A stretch of 64,000 nucleotides of DNA. It comes from Candidatus Baldrarchaeota archaeon (GTDB lineage: Archaea; Asgardarchaeota; Baldrarchaeia; Baldrarchaeales; DXJG01). Shown here piece by piece: positions 1-9,059 of the stretch (positions within the stretch are counted from its first letter, which is position 1; each line of letters opens with the position of its first letter). The translations under genes were made by a program, and so were the position numbers. Below the pieces are notes generated by a model. It had not been told where the DNA came from and ran no database searches. It was given only the letters and a program-made list of their open reading frames with translations. Where the stretch lies: contig DXJG01000004.1 in assembly GCA_019056805.1 (NCBI GenBank), positions 186,001 to 250,000 of the forward strand. The letters are read 5' to 3'.

Positions 1-59
1 TATATTTTTAGCATCAGAGTAAGATTATACCGTTAAGAGCTATAATTAGAGGCCTCAAA

Positions 60-515
60 ATGAAATTGTGGGAGGTAAAGGCGGAGGTAGGAAAGAAAGA
101 ATATAAATGGCACTTTTGCGACCTAAAATCCATAAGCGAAGGTAAAGTAATCATTCTAAAAGAAGAATGGTTCAACCTTTTCCTTTCATGTGCTAAGAAA
201 AGAGGCATCCAGTCTTTTACAATTAAAAGTTTAATTAGCCCTGAGGGAAGGGAAGTCTCAGGGCAAAATATACTGTTAATCCTTTTAACTTTTGAAGATT
301 TGCCGATGGGGTTTTTGATTAAAATATTAAATAGAACAGGAGAACTTATGGCCATATGGCCAAAAGAGTTTGCAGAAGCTGCCCAAAAAGACTTACCGAC
401 CCTCAAAACACTTATTACAAAAATGTTGATGATTCCAGAAAAACTATCAGATATCGTTATTGGAGCTACAGCCTCTCTCAGGAATTTCAAAGAAGATGTT
501 GAATATATAACTTAG
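60..515 (+). CDS. hypothetical protein, 151 aa
   Basis: I do not recognise this family. The protein is soluble, with mixed alpha/beta character and no signal peptide or long hydrophobic segment. It begins MKLWEVKAEV and contains a basic-aromatic stretch (KKEYKWHFCDLKS). A purine-rich AGAGG lies a few bases before the ATG. It ends 19 bases before the next gene's TTG start and is probably co-transcribed with it. An open frame on the opposite strand covers nearly the same bases, but its translation looks non-protein-like, so I prefer this strand. Confidence 0.6.
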   Translation: MKLWEVKAEVGKKEYKWHFCDLKSISEGKVIILKEEWFNLFLSCAKKRGIQSFTIKSLISPEGREVSGQNILLILLTFEDLPMGFLIKILNRTGELMAIWPKEFAEAAQKDLPTLKTLITKMLMIPEKLSDIVIGATASLRNFKEDVEYIT

Positions 516-534
516 AACTAGAGAGGTGAAGCAA

Positions 535-2325
535 TTGAATAAAAACAAATTTAAAGTAATATTCTTGATTTTTCTTTTCGGTTTTACATACATGGTGAAT
601 ATGAGTGTTAATACACTTTTATTTCAACTTCCAAAGCGATACGCACCTATTCCGTCACCAGACACTTTTGAAACAGATTTCTGGAACATTACAAAAGCAG
701 AAATAGACCCGCTAAATGCAAACATAACAAAAATCGAAGAGAAAAATATCACCTACAACGGAGTAAATAGGAAGATCATTATAAAACACGCAGAGTTTCT
801 AAGTGAAATTTACGGGGGAGTAAAAGTAAAAATTTACGGATTGTTAATGCAACCTTCAAATATAACAGGTAAAATACCAGCAGTACTGCTACTTCACGGA
901 TATCAAGGTTCCCATAAATCATTCATTGAAATAATGGAATATTTTGCTTTTCACAATTATATCGTATTGGCTACAGATGCTCCAGGATGCGGATATTCCA
1001 CGAAATTTCCAGAATGTATACCTCAAAACATAGTTAATGGCACCCAAGAACCTCAGGGAGCCTATTTTTACCATGCGATTTGGGCAGCACTAAGAGCTAT
1101 AACATTTCTCCGTAGCTTACCCGAAGTTGATACAACAAGGATAGCTGTTTCCGGCGCCTCAATGGGCGGTATAGAAACCTTCATAATTGCTGCTATAGAT
1201 CCAAGAGTTAGCATCGCTATTCCGATCGTTGCTGCAGGAAATTATGAAAATTTAATTAAAGCAGGAACATTTGCAAATGGTCTAATGCCACCAAACGTAT
1301 CTATAAATGACCAAGGTGCTAGAAACGTTATGAAGTACTTTGACGTCATTGCATATGTTCCTAAAATAAAAATACCCATATTGATGCTCGCAAGTACAAA
1401 CGATGAATTTTTCACTCTAGAATCAATAAACGACACTTTTAACATGATTGGTAGCAGCGACAAGATTTTAAATTTAGCTCCAAATTGGGGACATTTTAAG
1501 GAATATAAAGGTTGGATAGAATCAAGTCTCTCATGGCTTAATTATCACTTTAATAGATCAGATGAGTCACTTCCGAAAATAACTTGTGAATATGAAGTTC
1601 GTAAAGGGCTTTCTACGAAAGTAGTTGTAAAAGCAAGTGTATCAGGGGATTATGATCTTTTTCTCGCTTATAGGCATGGTTCACTTGGTGAAACGTGGAA
1701 AGTTGTTTCGATGGAATTAAAAAATGGTATTTGGACTAAGATAATCTCTTCAAATATTCCGGGAAATCTCATGTTTTATGTGATAGCTAGAAAAGGAGAC
1801 TTACAATTTTCCACAACACCAGTTTATGTGGTAAAAACCATTCCGCCAATATATTTTGTTCCAATAGTACTTTTCTTCGCTGCCCTACTTATAGTTTACA
1901 TGAATATTAAACCATCATTTTCAAGAAGATGTTTAAATTATGTTGCTGGGCTTGTTGCATGGCTCCTTGCAGTTTTATCACTTTATATGCCTTGGATTGC
2001 TATAGGTGACAGAAGTTCGCTAACAATTTGGGAATTAATTGAACGATTCGGCCTAACGTTTGCCATATCTCCATGGATAAGATACACAATTCTTATAGTA
2101 ATTCCGTTGTTTCTAATATTAACTCTTATAAGACCAATATTTGGCTTTATATTCTCCATTCTTTGTTCTTCAGCCTCTATAATGCTTGTCTTCTTCATTA
2201 ATTCAGTTACAAGGGGAGTTATAGCGGTCTCTTTTGATATTGGCTGCTTAATAGCTACAATATCTACATTGACTTACATAGTGATATGGTATTTCGCTAA
2301 AACAAGAGGAGCATCGAAAGATTGA
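535..2325 (+). CDS. membrane-anchored alpha/beta hydrolase with C-terminal multi-TM domain
   Basis: The N-terminus is a signal or anchor helix (about residues 6-26). An extracytoplasmic alpha/beta hydrolase domain follows, with an oxyanion-type LLLHGYQGS, the nucleophile elbow GASMGG (Ser near residue 210), the acid in LASTNDEF, and the His in NWGHFKEY. The Ser-Asp-His order fits the dienelactone hydrolase/prolyl oligopeptidase superfamily. The last third carries about five hydrophobic helices, which is unusual for a plain esterase. The substrate is unknown; an exported esterase or peptidase is likely. Start choice: GGTGA at 524-528 serves as SD for TTG 535. The upstream in-frame GTG 526 lies inside that SD. 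Confidence 0.8.
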   Translation: MNKNKFKVIFLIFLFGFTYMVNMSVNTLLFQLPKRYAPIPSPDTFETDFWNITKAEIDPLNANITKIEEKNITYNGVNRKIIIKHAEFLSEIYGGVKVKIYGLLMQPSNITGKIPAVLLLHGYQGSHKSFIEIMEYFAFHNYIVLATDAPGCGYSTKFPECIPQNIVNGTQEPQGAYFYHAIWAALRAITFLRSLPEVDTTRIAVSGASMGGIETFIIAAIDPRVSIAIPIVAAGNYENLIKAGTFANGLMPPNVSINDQGARNVMKYFDVIAYVPKIKIPILMLASTNDEFFTLESINDTFNMIGSSDKILNLAPNWGHFKEYKGWIESSLSWLNYHFNRSDESLPKITCEYEVRKGLSTKVVVKASVSGDYDLFLAYRHGSLGETWKVVSMELKNGIWTKIISSNIPGNLMFYVIARKGDLQFSTTPVYVVKTIPPIYFVPIVLFFAALLIVYMNIKPSFSRRCLNYVAGLVAWLLAVLSLYMPWIAIGDRSSLTIWELIERFGLTFAISPWIRYTILIVIPLFLILTLIRPIFGFIFSILCSSASIMLVFFINSVTRGVIAVSFDIGCLIATISTLTYIVIWYFAKTRGASKD

Positions 2326-2414
2326 GGTCGCATTCATAAGCTTTACCGCATTAAGTGAATTTATATTGAACAACTGCAGTTTAATATTAGGCTAAAACTT
2401 GGAGGTTAAACTGT

Positions 2415-2819
2415 TTGGATGGGTTAGAAGCGAAAATATTAGGATTGTTAAGTTCAGAAAAAGAACCTGAAAAACTTATGGCTGATATTTTGAGGGTTTT
2501 AATGCTTTATAATGGGGTTTTATGGATTTCTGAACTGTACAGGGAAGTACCTATGTTTCATGGTACACTTGGAGAGGAAAGAGTTGAAAACACAGAAGAT
2601 ATCGATAATGCTGTTTCAAAATTAGTAGAAATGGAAATAGTTAAGATGGAGGAAAGGTTGAAAGGTTCATTTGCATCTGAAGGATTTGAAAGAGAACAAT
2701 TGGTATTCGTTATTGATCGAAGTTGCGTTTTGAAAACAATTCAAAAGGACTCCAAATTTAGGAAATTCATAGCTGAGAGGGATAGAATATTTAGAGAAAT
2801 TCTGGGAAAGAAAAAATAA
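2415..2819 (+). CDS. hypothetical small protein, possible winged helix
   Basis: The family is not recognised. The protein has 134 residues, is charged, and is predicted mostly helical. A central segment (MADILRVLMLYNGVLWISEL, then DNAVSKLVEMEIVKMEE) has the rhythm of a winged helix-turn-helix that reads short helices before a strand pair. The C-terminus is basic and helical (AERDRIFREILGKKK). A strong SD GGAGGT at 2401-2406 lies 8 bases from the TTG start. It is convergent with the DedA gene downstream. The DNA-binding role is only a suggestion. Confidence 0.65.
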   Translation: MDGLEAKILGLLSSEKEPEKLMADILRVLMLYNGVLWISELYREVPMFHGTLGEERVENTEDIDNAVSKLVEMEIVKMEERLKGSFASEGFEREQLVFVIDRSCVLKTIQKDSKFRKFIAERDRIFREILGKKK

Positions 2820-2872
2820 AGTAAATTTAACATGACAACACGTTTTTCGTAGCTACTCCAGGTTAAACACTG

Positions 2873-3604
2873 CTATCTATTTTTTCTCTTTTTTATTTTT
2901 AATATGAAATGTACTGTTAATATGATAACAGCTATTAATGCTATAACATCCAATTTTCTAAAGAACGTGTCAATTATCATCCAATTTGGTCCTAAAAGGT
3001 ATCCTAAATAAGCTAATAAATAACACCAAAGAGATGACCCTATCGTAGTATATAACACGAACTTTTTTAAGTTCATTTTTCCAACACCCGCTGGAAAAGA
3101 AATCAAAGTTCTAACTATTGGTACTAATCTACTAATGAGAACAGATAATTCACCATATTTTTCAAACCATTCCTCAGCCATTTCAATATCTTTCTCGCTA
3201 ATCATAAAGTACTTACCATACTTTATTATCAGTTTTCTACCACCAATTAATCCTAAATAATACACTGCCAAGCTTCCCAGCAAACTTCCAATGGTTCCAG
3301 CTATAACTACCCCATATAATGAAAATCTTCCAAGATAAGCTAAATAACCAGAAAATGGCAATATAATTTCACTTGGAATAGGAAACACCACAACTTCTAC
3401 AGCTGTTAGCAACATTATACCAATGTAACCCATTGTAGATATTCCTTCAATAATTAGATCTGTTATACCTTCAACTAGTCCCATACTCGGAACGTTAATA
3501 CCTTCATAGAAGAAAATAAATATCGAGGCTATTCCAAGAAGAGCAAATAGTACTAACAGGACCATGTTTTCTTTTTGAACCATTCTCTCCACCGATCGTA
3601 GCAA
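2873..3604 (-). CDS. DedA/SNARE-associated family membrane protein
   Basis: An integral membrane protein with five to six hydrophobic segments. The DedA family pattern is clear: FPIPSEIILPFSGYLA with a re-entrant loop, a GSLLGSLAVYYLG helix, the basic LISRLVPIVRTLISFPAG motif, and a final SSLWCYLLAYLGYLLG helix. The length of about 240 residues is normal. DedA proteins are linked to lipid scrambling or proton-driven flipping in the cytoplasmic membrane; the substrate here is unknown. TTG 3604 is the outermost start. An ATG at 3583 preceded by GGTGGAG is a good alternative. Confidence 0.88.
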   Translation of the reverse strand: MLRSVERMVQKENMVLLVLFALLGIASIFIFFYEGINVPSMGLVEGITDLIIEGISTMGYIGIMLLTAVEVVVFPIPSEIILPFSGYLAYLGRFSLYGVVIAGTIGSLLGSLAVYYLGLIGGRKLIIKYGKYFMISEKDIEMAEEWFEKYGELSVLISRLVPIVRTLISFPAGVGKMNLKKFVLYTTIGSSLWCYLLAYLGYLLGPNWMIIDTFFRKLDVIALIAVIILTVHFILKIKKRKNR

Positions 3605-3797
3605 TCCATCAAAAGAATTTTCAAGCTTAACTCTAAGTTTCTACCTAATTCTGTTTATTTTAATTTAAATGTTTCTAAACAAATCGATGTAAAACCCTAT
3701 AAACATCACATTCAAAAGCTTTAAAACACTGTAGGCAAGGAATTTTAACTATATTTGTTTATTCATCAACAAATCTCTACATTGATACAAAACATAT

Positions 3798-3832
3798 ACC
3801 CGACGCATAAAGGCCTCGGGTGGGTGGGCGGG
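3798..3832 (+). promoter_or_regulatory. hairpin plus G-quadruplex motif at permease 5' end
   Basis: Four GGG runs separated by single bases occupy 3818-3832, the tightest and most stable class of G4 motif. Just upstream, ACCCGA (3798-3803) can pair with TCGGGT (3816-3821), so a hairpin and the quadruplex would compete for the same bases. The element sits at the likely translation start of the APC permease in otherwise AT-rich DNA. A regulatory role is inferred. Confidence 0.5.
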
Positions 3833-3841
3833 TGGCGGAAG

Positions 3842-5164
3842 GTGGACAAAAAAATAGAAATTAAGGAACTTTATGAAGTTGAATTAGTTAGAGAGCTAGG
3901 ACTAGTTGAAGCTATAACAATAGGCATAGGTGGAATGATTGGCGGAGGTATTTTCACAGTCATAGGTTTAGTTGCAGGTATAGCTGGCAAATTTGTTTTC
4001 CTAAGCTTAACTCTATGTACATTTTCCGCTTTATTAACTGGCTATAGCTACTCTGCCCTAGCAGAAAAATATCCAAGCAGTGGTGCTAGTTATGCATATG
4101 TTAAAGCTGGTTTTGGAGATTTTGCGGGAGGATTCGTTGCTTGGCTTATATGGTTTGGATACATCTCATCCTGTTCACTCTACGCCGTCTCATTTGGATA
4201 CTACATGTCTTATTTTGTTAACAGTCCCTGGAAAACGTGGAGCATCCTACTAATAGTTTTTCTAACCATTTTAAATTTAAGGGGTGCTAAAAAAACTGGT
4301 AGCGTTGAAAACATTTTAGTAGCTGCAAAAGTGGTTATTCTTCTCCTATTTGTTGGAGCAGGTCTTTTTTTCGCTTTACAAACTGGTTTAATACAGAGGC
4401 TCGAAGCTTATATCCCTGATTTCAATGAAAACTTTCAGTTCTTAAATATAATTTTAGGTAGTGGTTTAATTTTTATCGCATATGAGGGATTCGAACTTAT
4501 TGCGACAAGCGCTGAAGAATTAGAAAATCCGAGGAAAAATATCAGGAGAGCTATTTACATAAGCATAATCATTGTTTCAACAATATATCTCCTCGTGACG
4601 CTTGTTTCTTTAACTGTTGTTAATCCAGCTGAACTAATGATTAGTGAAGCTCCCTTAGCAGAAGCGGCAGAACGTTTCATGGGAAGTATCGGCGGAATTA
4701 TACTGGGTGTTGGAGGACTTTTTGCAACTGCTAGTGCTTTTAATGCAAGTTTATACGGTTCTTCGAGAATGATGTTTGCTTTAGCTAGAGACGATTTAGC
4801 ACCTAAAAAACTTGTTAAACTCAGCAAAAAGACTAAAGTACCTTATATTAGCATTATTTTTACTTCAAGTGTAATTGCAATTCTCACTTTAGCTGGTGTT
4901 TTACAAGATGTTGCAACACTTTCAAGCCTATTTTTTCTAATAATTTTCTTTATGGTCAACTTGTCTGCATTCAAACTTAGTATTAAAAGAGTACTTAAAA
5001 GTCATGCTTTATTCAGTATTGCTGCCTCAATTATTATTTTTGTAGTTACTGTTTTGCTGATATCCTATCTTTATACACCACTTATAGTAACAACCTTTGT
5101 AATCGCCGTAATTTCCTCCTTTTCAATAACAACTTACATGAACAAAACTAAAAGAAGAAGATGA
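3842..5164 (+). CDS. APC family amino acid permease
   Basis: A twelve-helix amino acid/polyamine/organocation transporter. Helix 1 carries the substrate-backbone loop IGIGGMIGGGIF. The consensus segment GYSYSALAEKYPSSGASYAYV and the helix 6 segment IFIAYEGFELIATSAEEL are typical. The last helices are shorter in sequence complexity. The open frame extends upstream to TTG 3755, but those 29 residues do not resemble the family. GTG 3842 or GTG 3824 is a better start. The stop overlaps the convergent Usp gene by 17 bases, so the two transcripts are antisense at their ends. Confidence 0.85.
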   Translation: MDKKIEIKELYEVELVRELGLVEAITIGIGGMIGGGIFTVIGLVAGIAGKFVFLSLTLCTFSALLTGYSYSALAEKYPSSGASYAYVKAGFGDFAGGFVAWLIWFGYISSCSLYAVSFGYYMSYFVNSPWKTWSILLIVFLTILNLRGAKKTGSVENILVAAKVVILLLFVGAGLFFALQTGLIQRLEAYIPDFNENFQFLNIILGSGLIFIAYEGFELIATSAEELENPRKNIRRAIYISIIIVSTIYLLVTLVSLTVVNPAELMISEAPLAEAAERFMGSIGGIILGVGGLFATASAFNASLYGSSRMMFALARDDLAPKKLVKLSKKTKVPYISIIFTSSVIAILTLAGVLQDVATLSSLFFLIIFFMVNLSAFKLSIKRVLKSHALFSIAASIIIFVVTVLLISYLYTPLIVTTFVIAVISSFSITTYMNKTKRRR

Positions 5165-5984
5165 TTGGAAGATTTAGACGCGAAGCTAAATAATATTCAT
5201 CCGTGCCTAAGAGTCCAAAAAACGCTCTTGGCTTCTTTTTAGCTGGTATAAATATCAAATCGGGTTTAACCCTTTTCACGTATTCTAGTAATGTTTTCTT
5301 AGCATCTCTAGTAAATATATTCTTTATCCAAGGTGTTTTACCGGCAATTTTTGATTCTTCTTTAACAATGAATAAAACCTCTCTAGTCTCTGTTTTATTC
5401 TCTTCTGGAATATATTCTGTACCCATTGGAAGAGTAATAGGTAATTCATGAATATGCAAGAAGGTAATGTCGGCATCTTTACAACATTCTATATTGGTAA
5501 ACTCTAGAACTAATCTTATGGCTTTTCTATTTGGTGAAAACAAAGGGACAAGTATGTTGCTTAAGCTTTTAGGAAATTTATTCGCATTATGAAAAACTAG
5601 TACATCACACGGTGCATCTCTAACAACTTTATTTACTACACTTCCAAAAATCTCCTCTTTCAGTATTTTAAGTCTTGAAGCCATGGCGATTAAACTATAA
5701 TGTCTTTTTGCTTCTTTTAAAATCTCGTAAGCTACATCTTCACCATGAATTATTTCTATTCGAGCATCTGCTCCTTCCCTTTTTATGTTCTTCTCCAATT
5801 CATTTAATACTTTATCTGCTTCCACTTCCGGAGTCTTGACATGTAAGAACGTTAATTTATGCTTTTTAGTCTTAGCTAGATCTAAAAGAAGATTACATAT
5901 CTTTAGTTCTGATGAATGCCCTCCTATCGGAACTAAGATTTTTTTAGAATCATCTGACTGTCCTTCACTATCCAGCTTTGACAC
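5148..5984 (-). CDS. tandem universal stress protein (two UspA domains)
   Basis: Two UspA-type Rossmann-like domains lie in one chain. The first begins KKILVPIGGHSSEL and has LTFLHVKTPE and LIAMASRLK, ending DAPCDVLVFH. The second begins LSNILVPLFSPN and has ITFLHIHELPI and PDLIFIPAKK. Usp proteins bind nucleotides and respond to stress or partner with transporters; the neighbouring permease may be such a partner. The frame is open to ATG 6128, but the first 48 residues are not family-like. A TATA-like stretch at 6010-6021 (TATAAATAATTT on the plus strand) lies about 28 bases from GTG 5984, which suggests a leaderless transcript. Confidence 0.75.
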   Translation of the reverse strand: MSKLDSEGQSDDSKKILVPIGGHSSELKICNLLLDLAKTKKHKLTFLHVKTPEVEADKVLNELEKNIKREGADARIEIIHGEDVAYEILKEAKRHYSLIAMASRLKILKEEIFGSVVNKVVRDAPCDVLVFHNANKFPKSLSNILVPLFSPNRKAIRLVLEFTNIECCKDADITFLHIHELPITLPMGTEYIPEENKTETREVLFIVKEESKIAGKTPWIKNIFTRDAKKTLLEYVKRVKPDLIFIPAKKKPRAFFGLLGTDEYYLASRLNLPIIFFF

Positions 5985-6097
5985 CCATTCTAACTCTCGT
6001 AGCAACCCTATAAATAATTTGCTAAATCTTGTTAAAAAGATGCTAAAATTTAAATTCACTAAGGAAACATGTAATCTACAATAACACCACATATAGG

Positions 6098-7426
6098 ATG
6101 GTCTGTTTCGTGAAAAAAGTTGAGACAATCATTCTCATCATAATATTGCTTAATAACATTATAATTTATAGCTCTCAACCGAGTATTTTTCACTCACAAA
6201 AAACAGGCAGCCTTAGTACTAATGTATTTTTCCAATTTTCTTGGAACAAATATCATAATTATAGTGAAATTCTTAATTTTTTGAAAAAACTTAACGAAAG
6301 CTACAGTGAAATTGCAAAAATCTATTCCATTGGAAAAACGTGGAATAATAGAAATATATGGTGTATAGAACTCTCAAGTCACGTATCTTCTAAACCTAAA
6401 CCAGCTTTATTCATTGTTTCGTATCACCACGCGCGGGAAAGAATAACAATTGAAGTAGCCCTCTATACCGCATGGTATCTTGCAACAAACTACGCTACAA
6501 ACAACACGATTAGAAAAATACTAGACCAGACCGTAATTTACATAATACCCGCTTTAAATGCAGATGGAATAGAAATTTCCGAGATAAACCCTTGGCAAAG
6601 AAAAAATCTTCGCCCAATAGATGAAGATGGAGACGGGAAAGTTGATGAGGATCCTCCAAACGATGTAGATGGAGATGGAGAAATATATCAATGGTGGAAC
6701 AACGCATCTTCAGGTTTTGAAGGGATTGATGACGATGGTGATGGCTTAGTAAATGAGGATTGGCTTGGAGGTGTTGATTTAAACCGTAATTATGACTTTC
6801 ACTGGAATGATACTGAAGTAAGTAGCGGCAGTTCAGATCCACATTCAGAAGTCTATATTGGTTCTGCACCCTTTTCTGAACTTGAAACGCAAGCAATTAA
6901 AAATTTTGTTGAAACTCATGAAAACATTAAGTATGCTATAAGTTTTCATAGTGGAACCGAGGTTATACTTTATCCATGGAGTTATACGTATGATCCGCCT
7001 CCAGATGAAGAAGAATTTGTTTCTCTTGCTGAAGACATGAGCGAAATAAGTGGGTATCCTTATTTTCAAGCTAGTGAACTGTATACTTGTAGCGGGGAAT
7101 GGGGAGATTGGATGTACGGTGTACATCGTATTTTTGCATTCGTAATTGAAGTATACGGACAATATGGCAACGATACATGGATACTTGAACATACAAAAGA
7201 AATTGATGGAACATTCTATTTTTATAATATCTGGGAATATTTTAACCCACCAGAAAACAAAATTAAAAATGTATTGGAGAGAAATCTACAAATAGCGTTA
7301 TACTTGTTATCAAAACTATTACCGAAACAACGTTTCGACGTTTACATCATATTTTCATTTATCATAGTCTTCATGATGATAGCGTTAATTGTAATTGTTA
7401 GAAAATCTAGAGAACATACTTACTAA
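6098..7426 (+). CDS. secreted, membrane-tethered M14 zinc carboxypeptidase
   Basis: An N-terminal signal peptide is followed by an M14 metallocarboxypeptidase domain. HHARE supplies the first zinc ligands (about residues 110-114), VDLNRNYDFHW the substrate-binding Asn-Arg, FHSGTEVILYPW the third zinc His, and FVIEVYG the catalytic Glu (near residue 350). Between the zinc motifs lie acidic repeats DEDGDGKVDED, DVDGDGE and DDDGDGLVNED, which resemble calcium-binding thrombospondin type 3/EF-hand loops. A C-terminal hydrophobic helix and basic tail (KSREHTY) anchor the enzyme outside the cell. GTG 6110 is an alternative start that gives a more standard signal peptide. It is convergent with the radical SAM gene. 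Confidence 0.88.
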   Translation: MVCFVKKVETIILIIILLNNIIIYSSQPSIFHSQKTGSLSTNVFFQFSWNKYHNYSEILNFLKKLNESYSEIAKIYSIGKTWNNRNIWCIELSSHVSSKPKPALFIVSYHHARERITIEVALYTAWYLATNYATNNTIRKILDQTVIYIIPALNADGIEISEINPWQRKNLRPIDEDGDGKVDEDPPNDVDGDGEIYQWWNNASSGFEGIDDDGDGLVNEDWLGGVDLNRNYDFHWNDTEVSSGSSDPHSEVYIGSAPFSELETQAIKNFVETHENIKYAISFHSGTEVILYPWSYTYDPPPDEEEFVSLAEDMSEISGYPYFQASELYTCSGEWGDWMYGVHRIFAFVIEVYGQYGNDTWILEHTKEIDGTFYFYNIWEYFNPPENKIKNVLERNLQIALYLLSKLLPKQRFDVYIIFSFIIVFMMIALIVIVRKSREHTY

Positions 7427-7437
7427 AGATTAGGGAT

Positions 7438-8187
7438 TTACGGTTCTATTGCCTTAAAAGGCCAAATATTATTTCTCCTTAATAGTTTTTTAACATGAGG
7501 ATAAAGGATAACGTATTCTTCCTCAACTTGGTTCGGTAATCCTTTGTCAATCTCTCTTAATTCTTCTAAAAGTTTAACCATGCTTTCTTTTGTGCTAAAA
7601 CTTAGCATAACAGCTGAGTGACATGCCACACCTGCGTCAAGAAGATTTTCCAAAGACTTAAGTTGAAGAGAAAAATCTTCAGGACTTGCTCCAGTTAATT
7701 TTGAAAACTCTTCTGGTGTACACCCCTTAATTGAAACTCTAACATACAAATTATCATATTTTGACAATTGTTGCGCATAAGTTTTATCTGCTCCGATCAA
7801 AATACCATTGGTCTCTAAAATAAACATATAATTTGTTTGGTCAACAAGTTCAAGAAGTTGTAGCAGATGATCTCTACTTATTGTTGGTTCTCCACCACTT
7901 ACACGAGTTTTATTATATCCACGTTTCTCAGCTATCTTCGTTATCTGGCTAAAGACTTGAAGAGGTGTATAGAACTTTCCATGTTCTCGAGGATTATCCC
8001 TTGTTAAATGACCCCAGCAAAAAACACATTTAAGACAGCATCCAACACAGTCAGCTGTAGCTACTCCACCATACCATCTACCGCCTCTAAACCTAAAATA
8101 CTTTCTCAATTCAATATCGTCAATAGTTTTACAAACAATTCCTCTAATTTCTTCAGACAATTTTAATGGATTGATTTGCATCAACAT
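7438..8187 (-). CDS. radical SAM protein (PFL-activase-like)
   Basis: An early cysteine cluster C-C-L-K-C-V-F-C contains the canonical CX3CX2C that binds the SAM-coordinating 4Fe-4S cluster. The SAM-binding RVSGGEPTISRDH follows, then FILETNG and strands of a partial TIM barrel. The length of 249 residues fits the pyruvate formate-lyase activating enzyme-like group. The YCW-type start of the barrel (CVFCWGHLTRD) is common in archaeal members. The substrate is not deducible, and no glycyl-radical enzyme is nearby. Confidence 0.85.
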   Translation of the reverse strand: MLMQINPLKLSEEIRGIVCKTIDDIELRKYFRFRGGRWYGGVATADCVGCCLKCVFCWGHLTRDNPREHGKFYTPLQVFSQITKIAEKRGYNKTRVSGGEPTISRDHLLQLLELVDQTNYMFILETNGILIGADKTYAQQLSKYDNLYVRVSIKGCTPEEFSKLTGASPEDFSLQLKSLENLLDAGVACHSAVMLSFSTKESMVKLLEELREIDKGLPNQVEEEYVILYPHVKKLLRRNNIWPFKAIEP

Positions 8188-8258
8188 CGCCTGTCCACAA
8201 AATAATTTAACTTTAAAATTCGGCTACAATAAAATTTAGAATTTAAACATTTACTGAA

Positions 8259-8957
8259 TTATGTAATGTGTATGACATTTTTAAGTAGATCTCTTATCCA
8301 TTTGCGAGGATGTTTTTTCACAATGTTATGTCCTTCGCATAGAAGGGAGATATCTAATTTTAATAGTTTTTCTATAGATTTTTTCCATTGTTTAATATCA
8401 CTTCGCCACTTAGAACTAAACGGACCATGTAAATCTCCTCCAAACAACACTTTTTGTCCCTGGTCGCTTTCATAATATAGAGCAATGCTACCTGGTGTAT
8501 GTCCCGGTATATGCAAAACTTCAAAAATAATACTATCAAGACGTAAGGTTTCCTTGTCCTCTGTTGTTAATTCTAAGTCTACATTGCATGGCTCAAATGA
8601 TTCACCATAGAAATCTGCCGCACTTAGTATAGCATCCGCTTTTTCTAACACTTCTGCATCAAGTTGATGCATAACTACTTTGCAATTTATTTTTTCTTTT
8701 AATTTTTTAGCTCCACCTATGTGGTCGTAATGACCATGGGTTAATACGAGATATTTTACCATTCGCGGCTCTATTTCAATGTTTATTATATTTTTGAATA
8801 ATTTTTCCGTTGCAAGACCAGATCCAGCATCTATTAATATTGCTGTACTTTTTCTGGTCACTAAATAAGCGTATGCATCATAGAAATGTGTTAATTCAGG
8901 TCCTGCTACCACATATACATCTCTAAGCAACTTTCTGAAAGACAAAGTTAACACCAA
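8259..8957 (-). CDS. metallo-beta-lactamase fold hydrolase
   Basis: The HXHXDH metal site is present as LTHGHYDHIGG. It is followed by HIPGHTPGSIAL, the bridging Asp in GGDLHGP, and the final His in CEGHN. This is the complete set for a dinuclear MBL-fold hydrolase of the glyoxalase II-like group. The N-terminus LRDVYVVAGPELTHFYDAYAYLV is the usual first strand pair. A thioester or similar hydrolase role is possible but not proven. TTG 8957 is preceded by AAGGGAG. It stands alone between the radical SAM and lipid kinase genes. Confidence 0.88.
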   Translation of the reverse strand: MVLTLSFRKLLRDVYVVAGPELTHFYDAYAYLVTRKSTAILIDAGSGLATEKLFKNIINIEIEPRMVKYLVLTHGHYDHIGGAKKLKEKINCKVVMHQLDAEVLEKADAILSAADFYGESFEPCNVDLELTTEDKETLRLDSIIFEVLHIPGHTPGSIALYYESDQGQKVLFGGDLHGPFSSKWRSDIKQWKKSIEKLLKLDISLLCEGHNIVKKHPRKWIRDLLKNVIHIT

Positions 8958-9059
8958 TACTCCCTTGTAATCGGAAACGTAAACAAGAATTATTTTAACA
9001 TTAAGTAGGCCCTAAAGTGTCGGTTATGAATTTTATACGGTAAGGATTTGAATATGATG

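Noticed and set aside
14..490. Opposite-strand open frame of 158 codons over the first gene
   Set aside because: Low-complexity, Ser- and Ile-rich translation without a start signal; the plus-strand gene has better composition and an operon neighbour.
5785..6084. Plus-strand 99-codon frame within the Usp gene
   Set aside because: Lies fully inside a convincing Usp coding sequence on the other strand.
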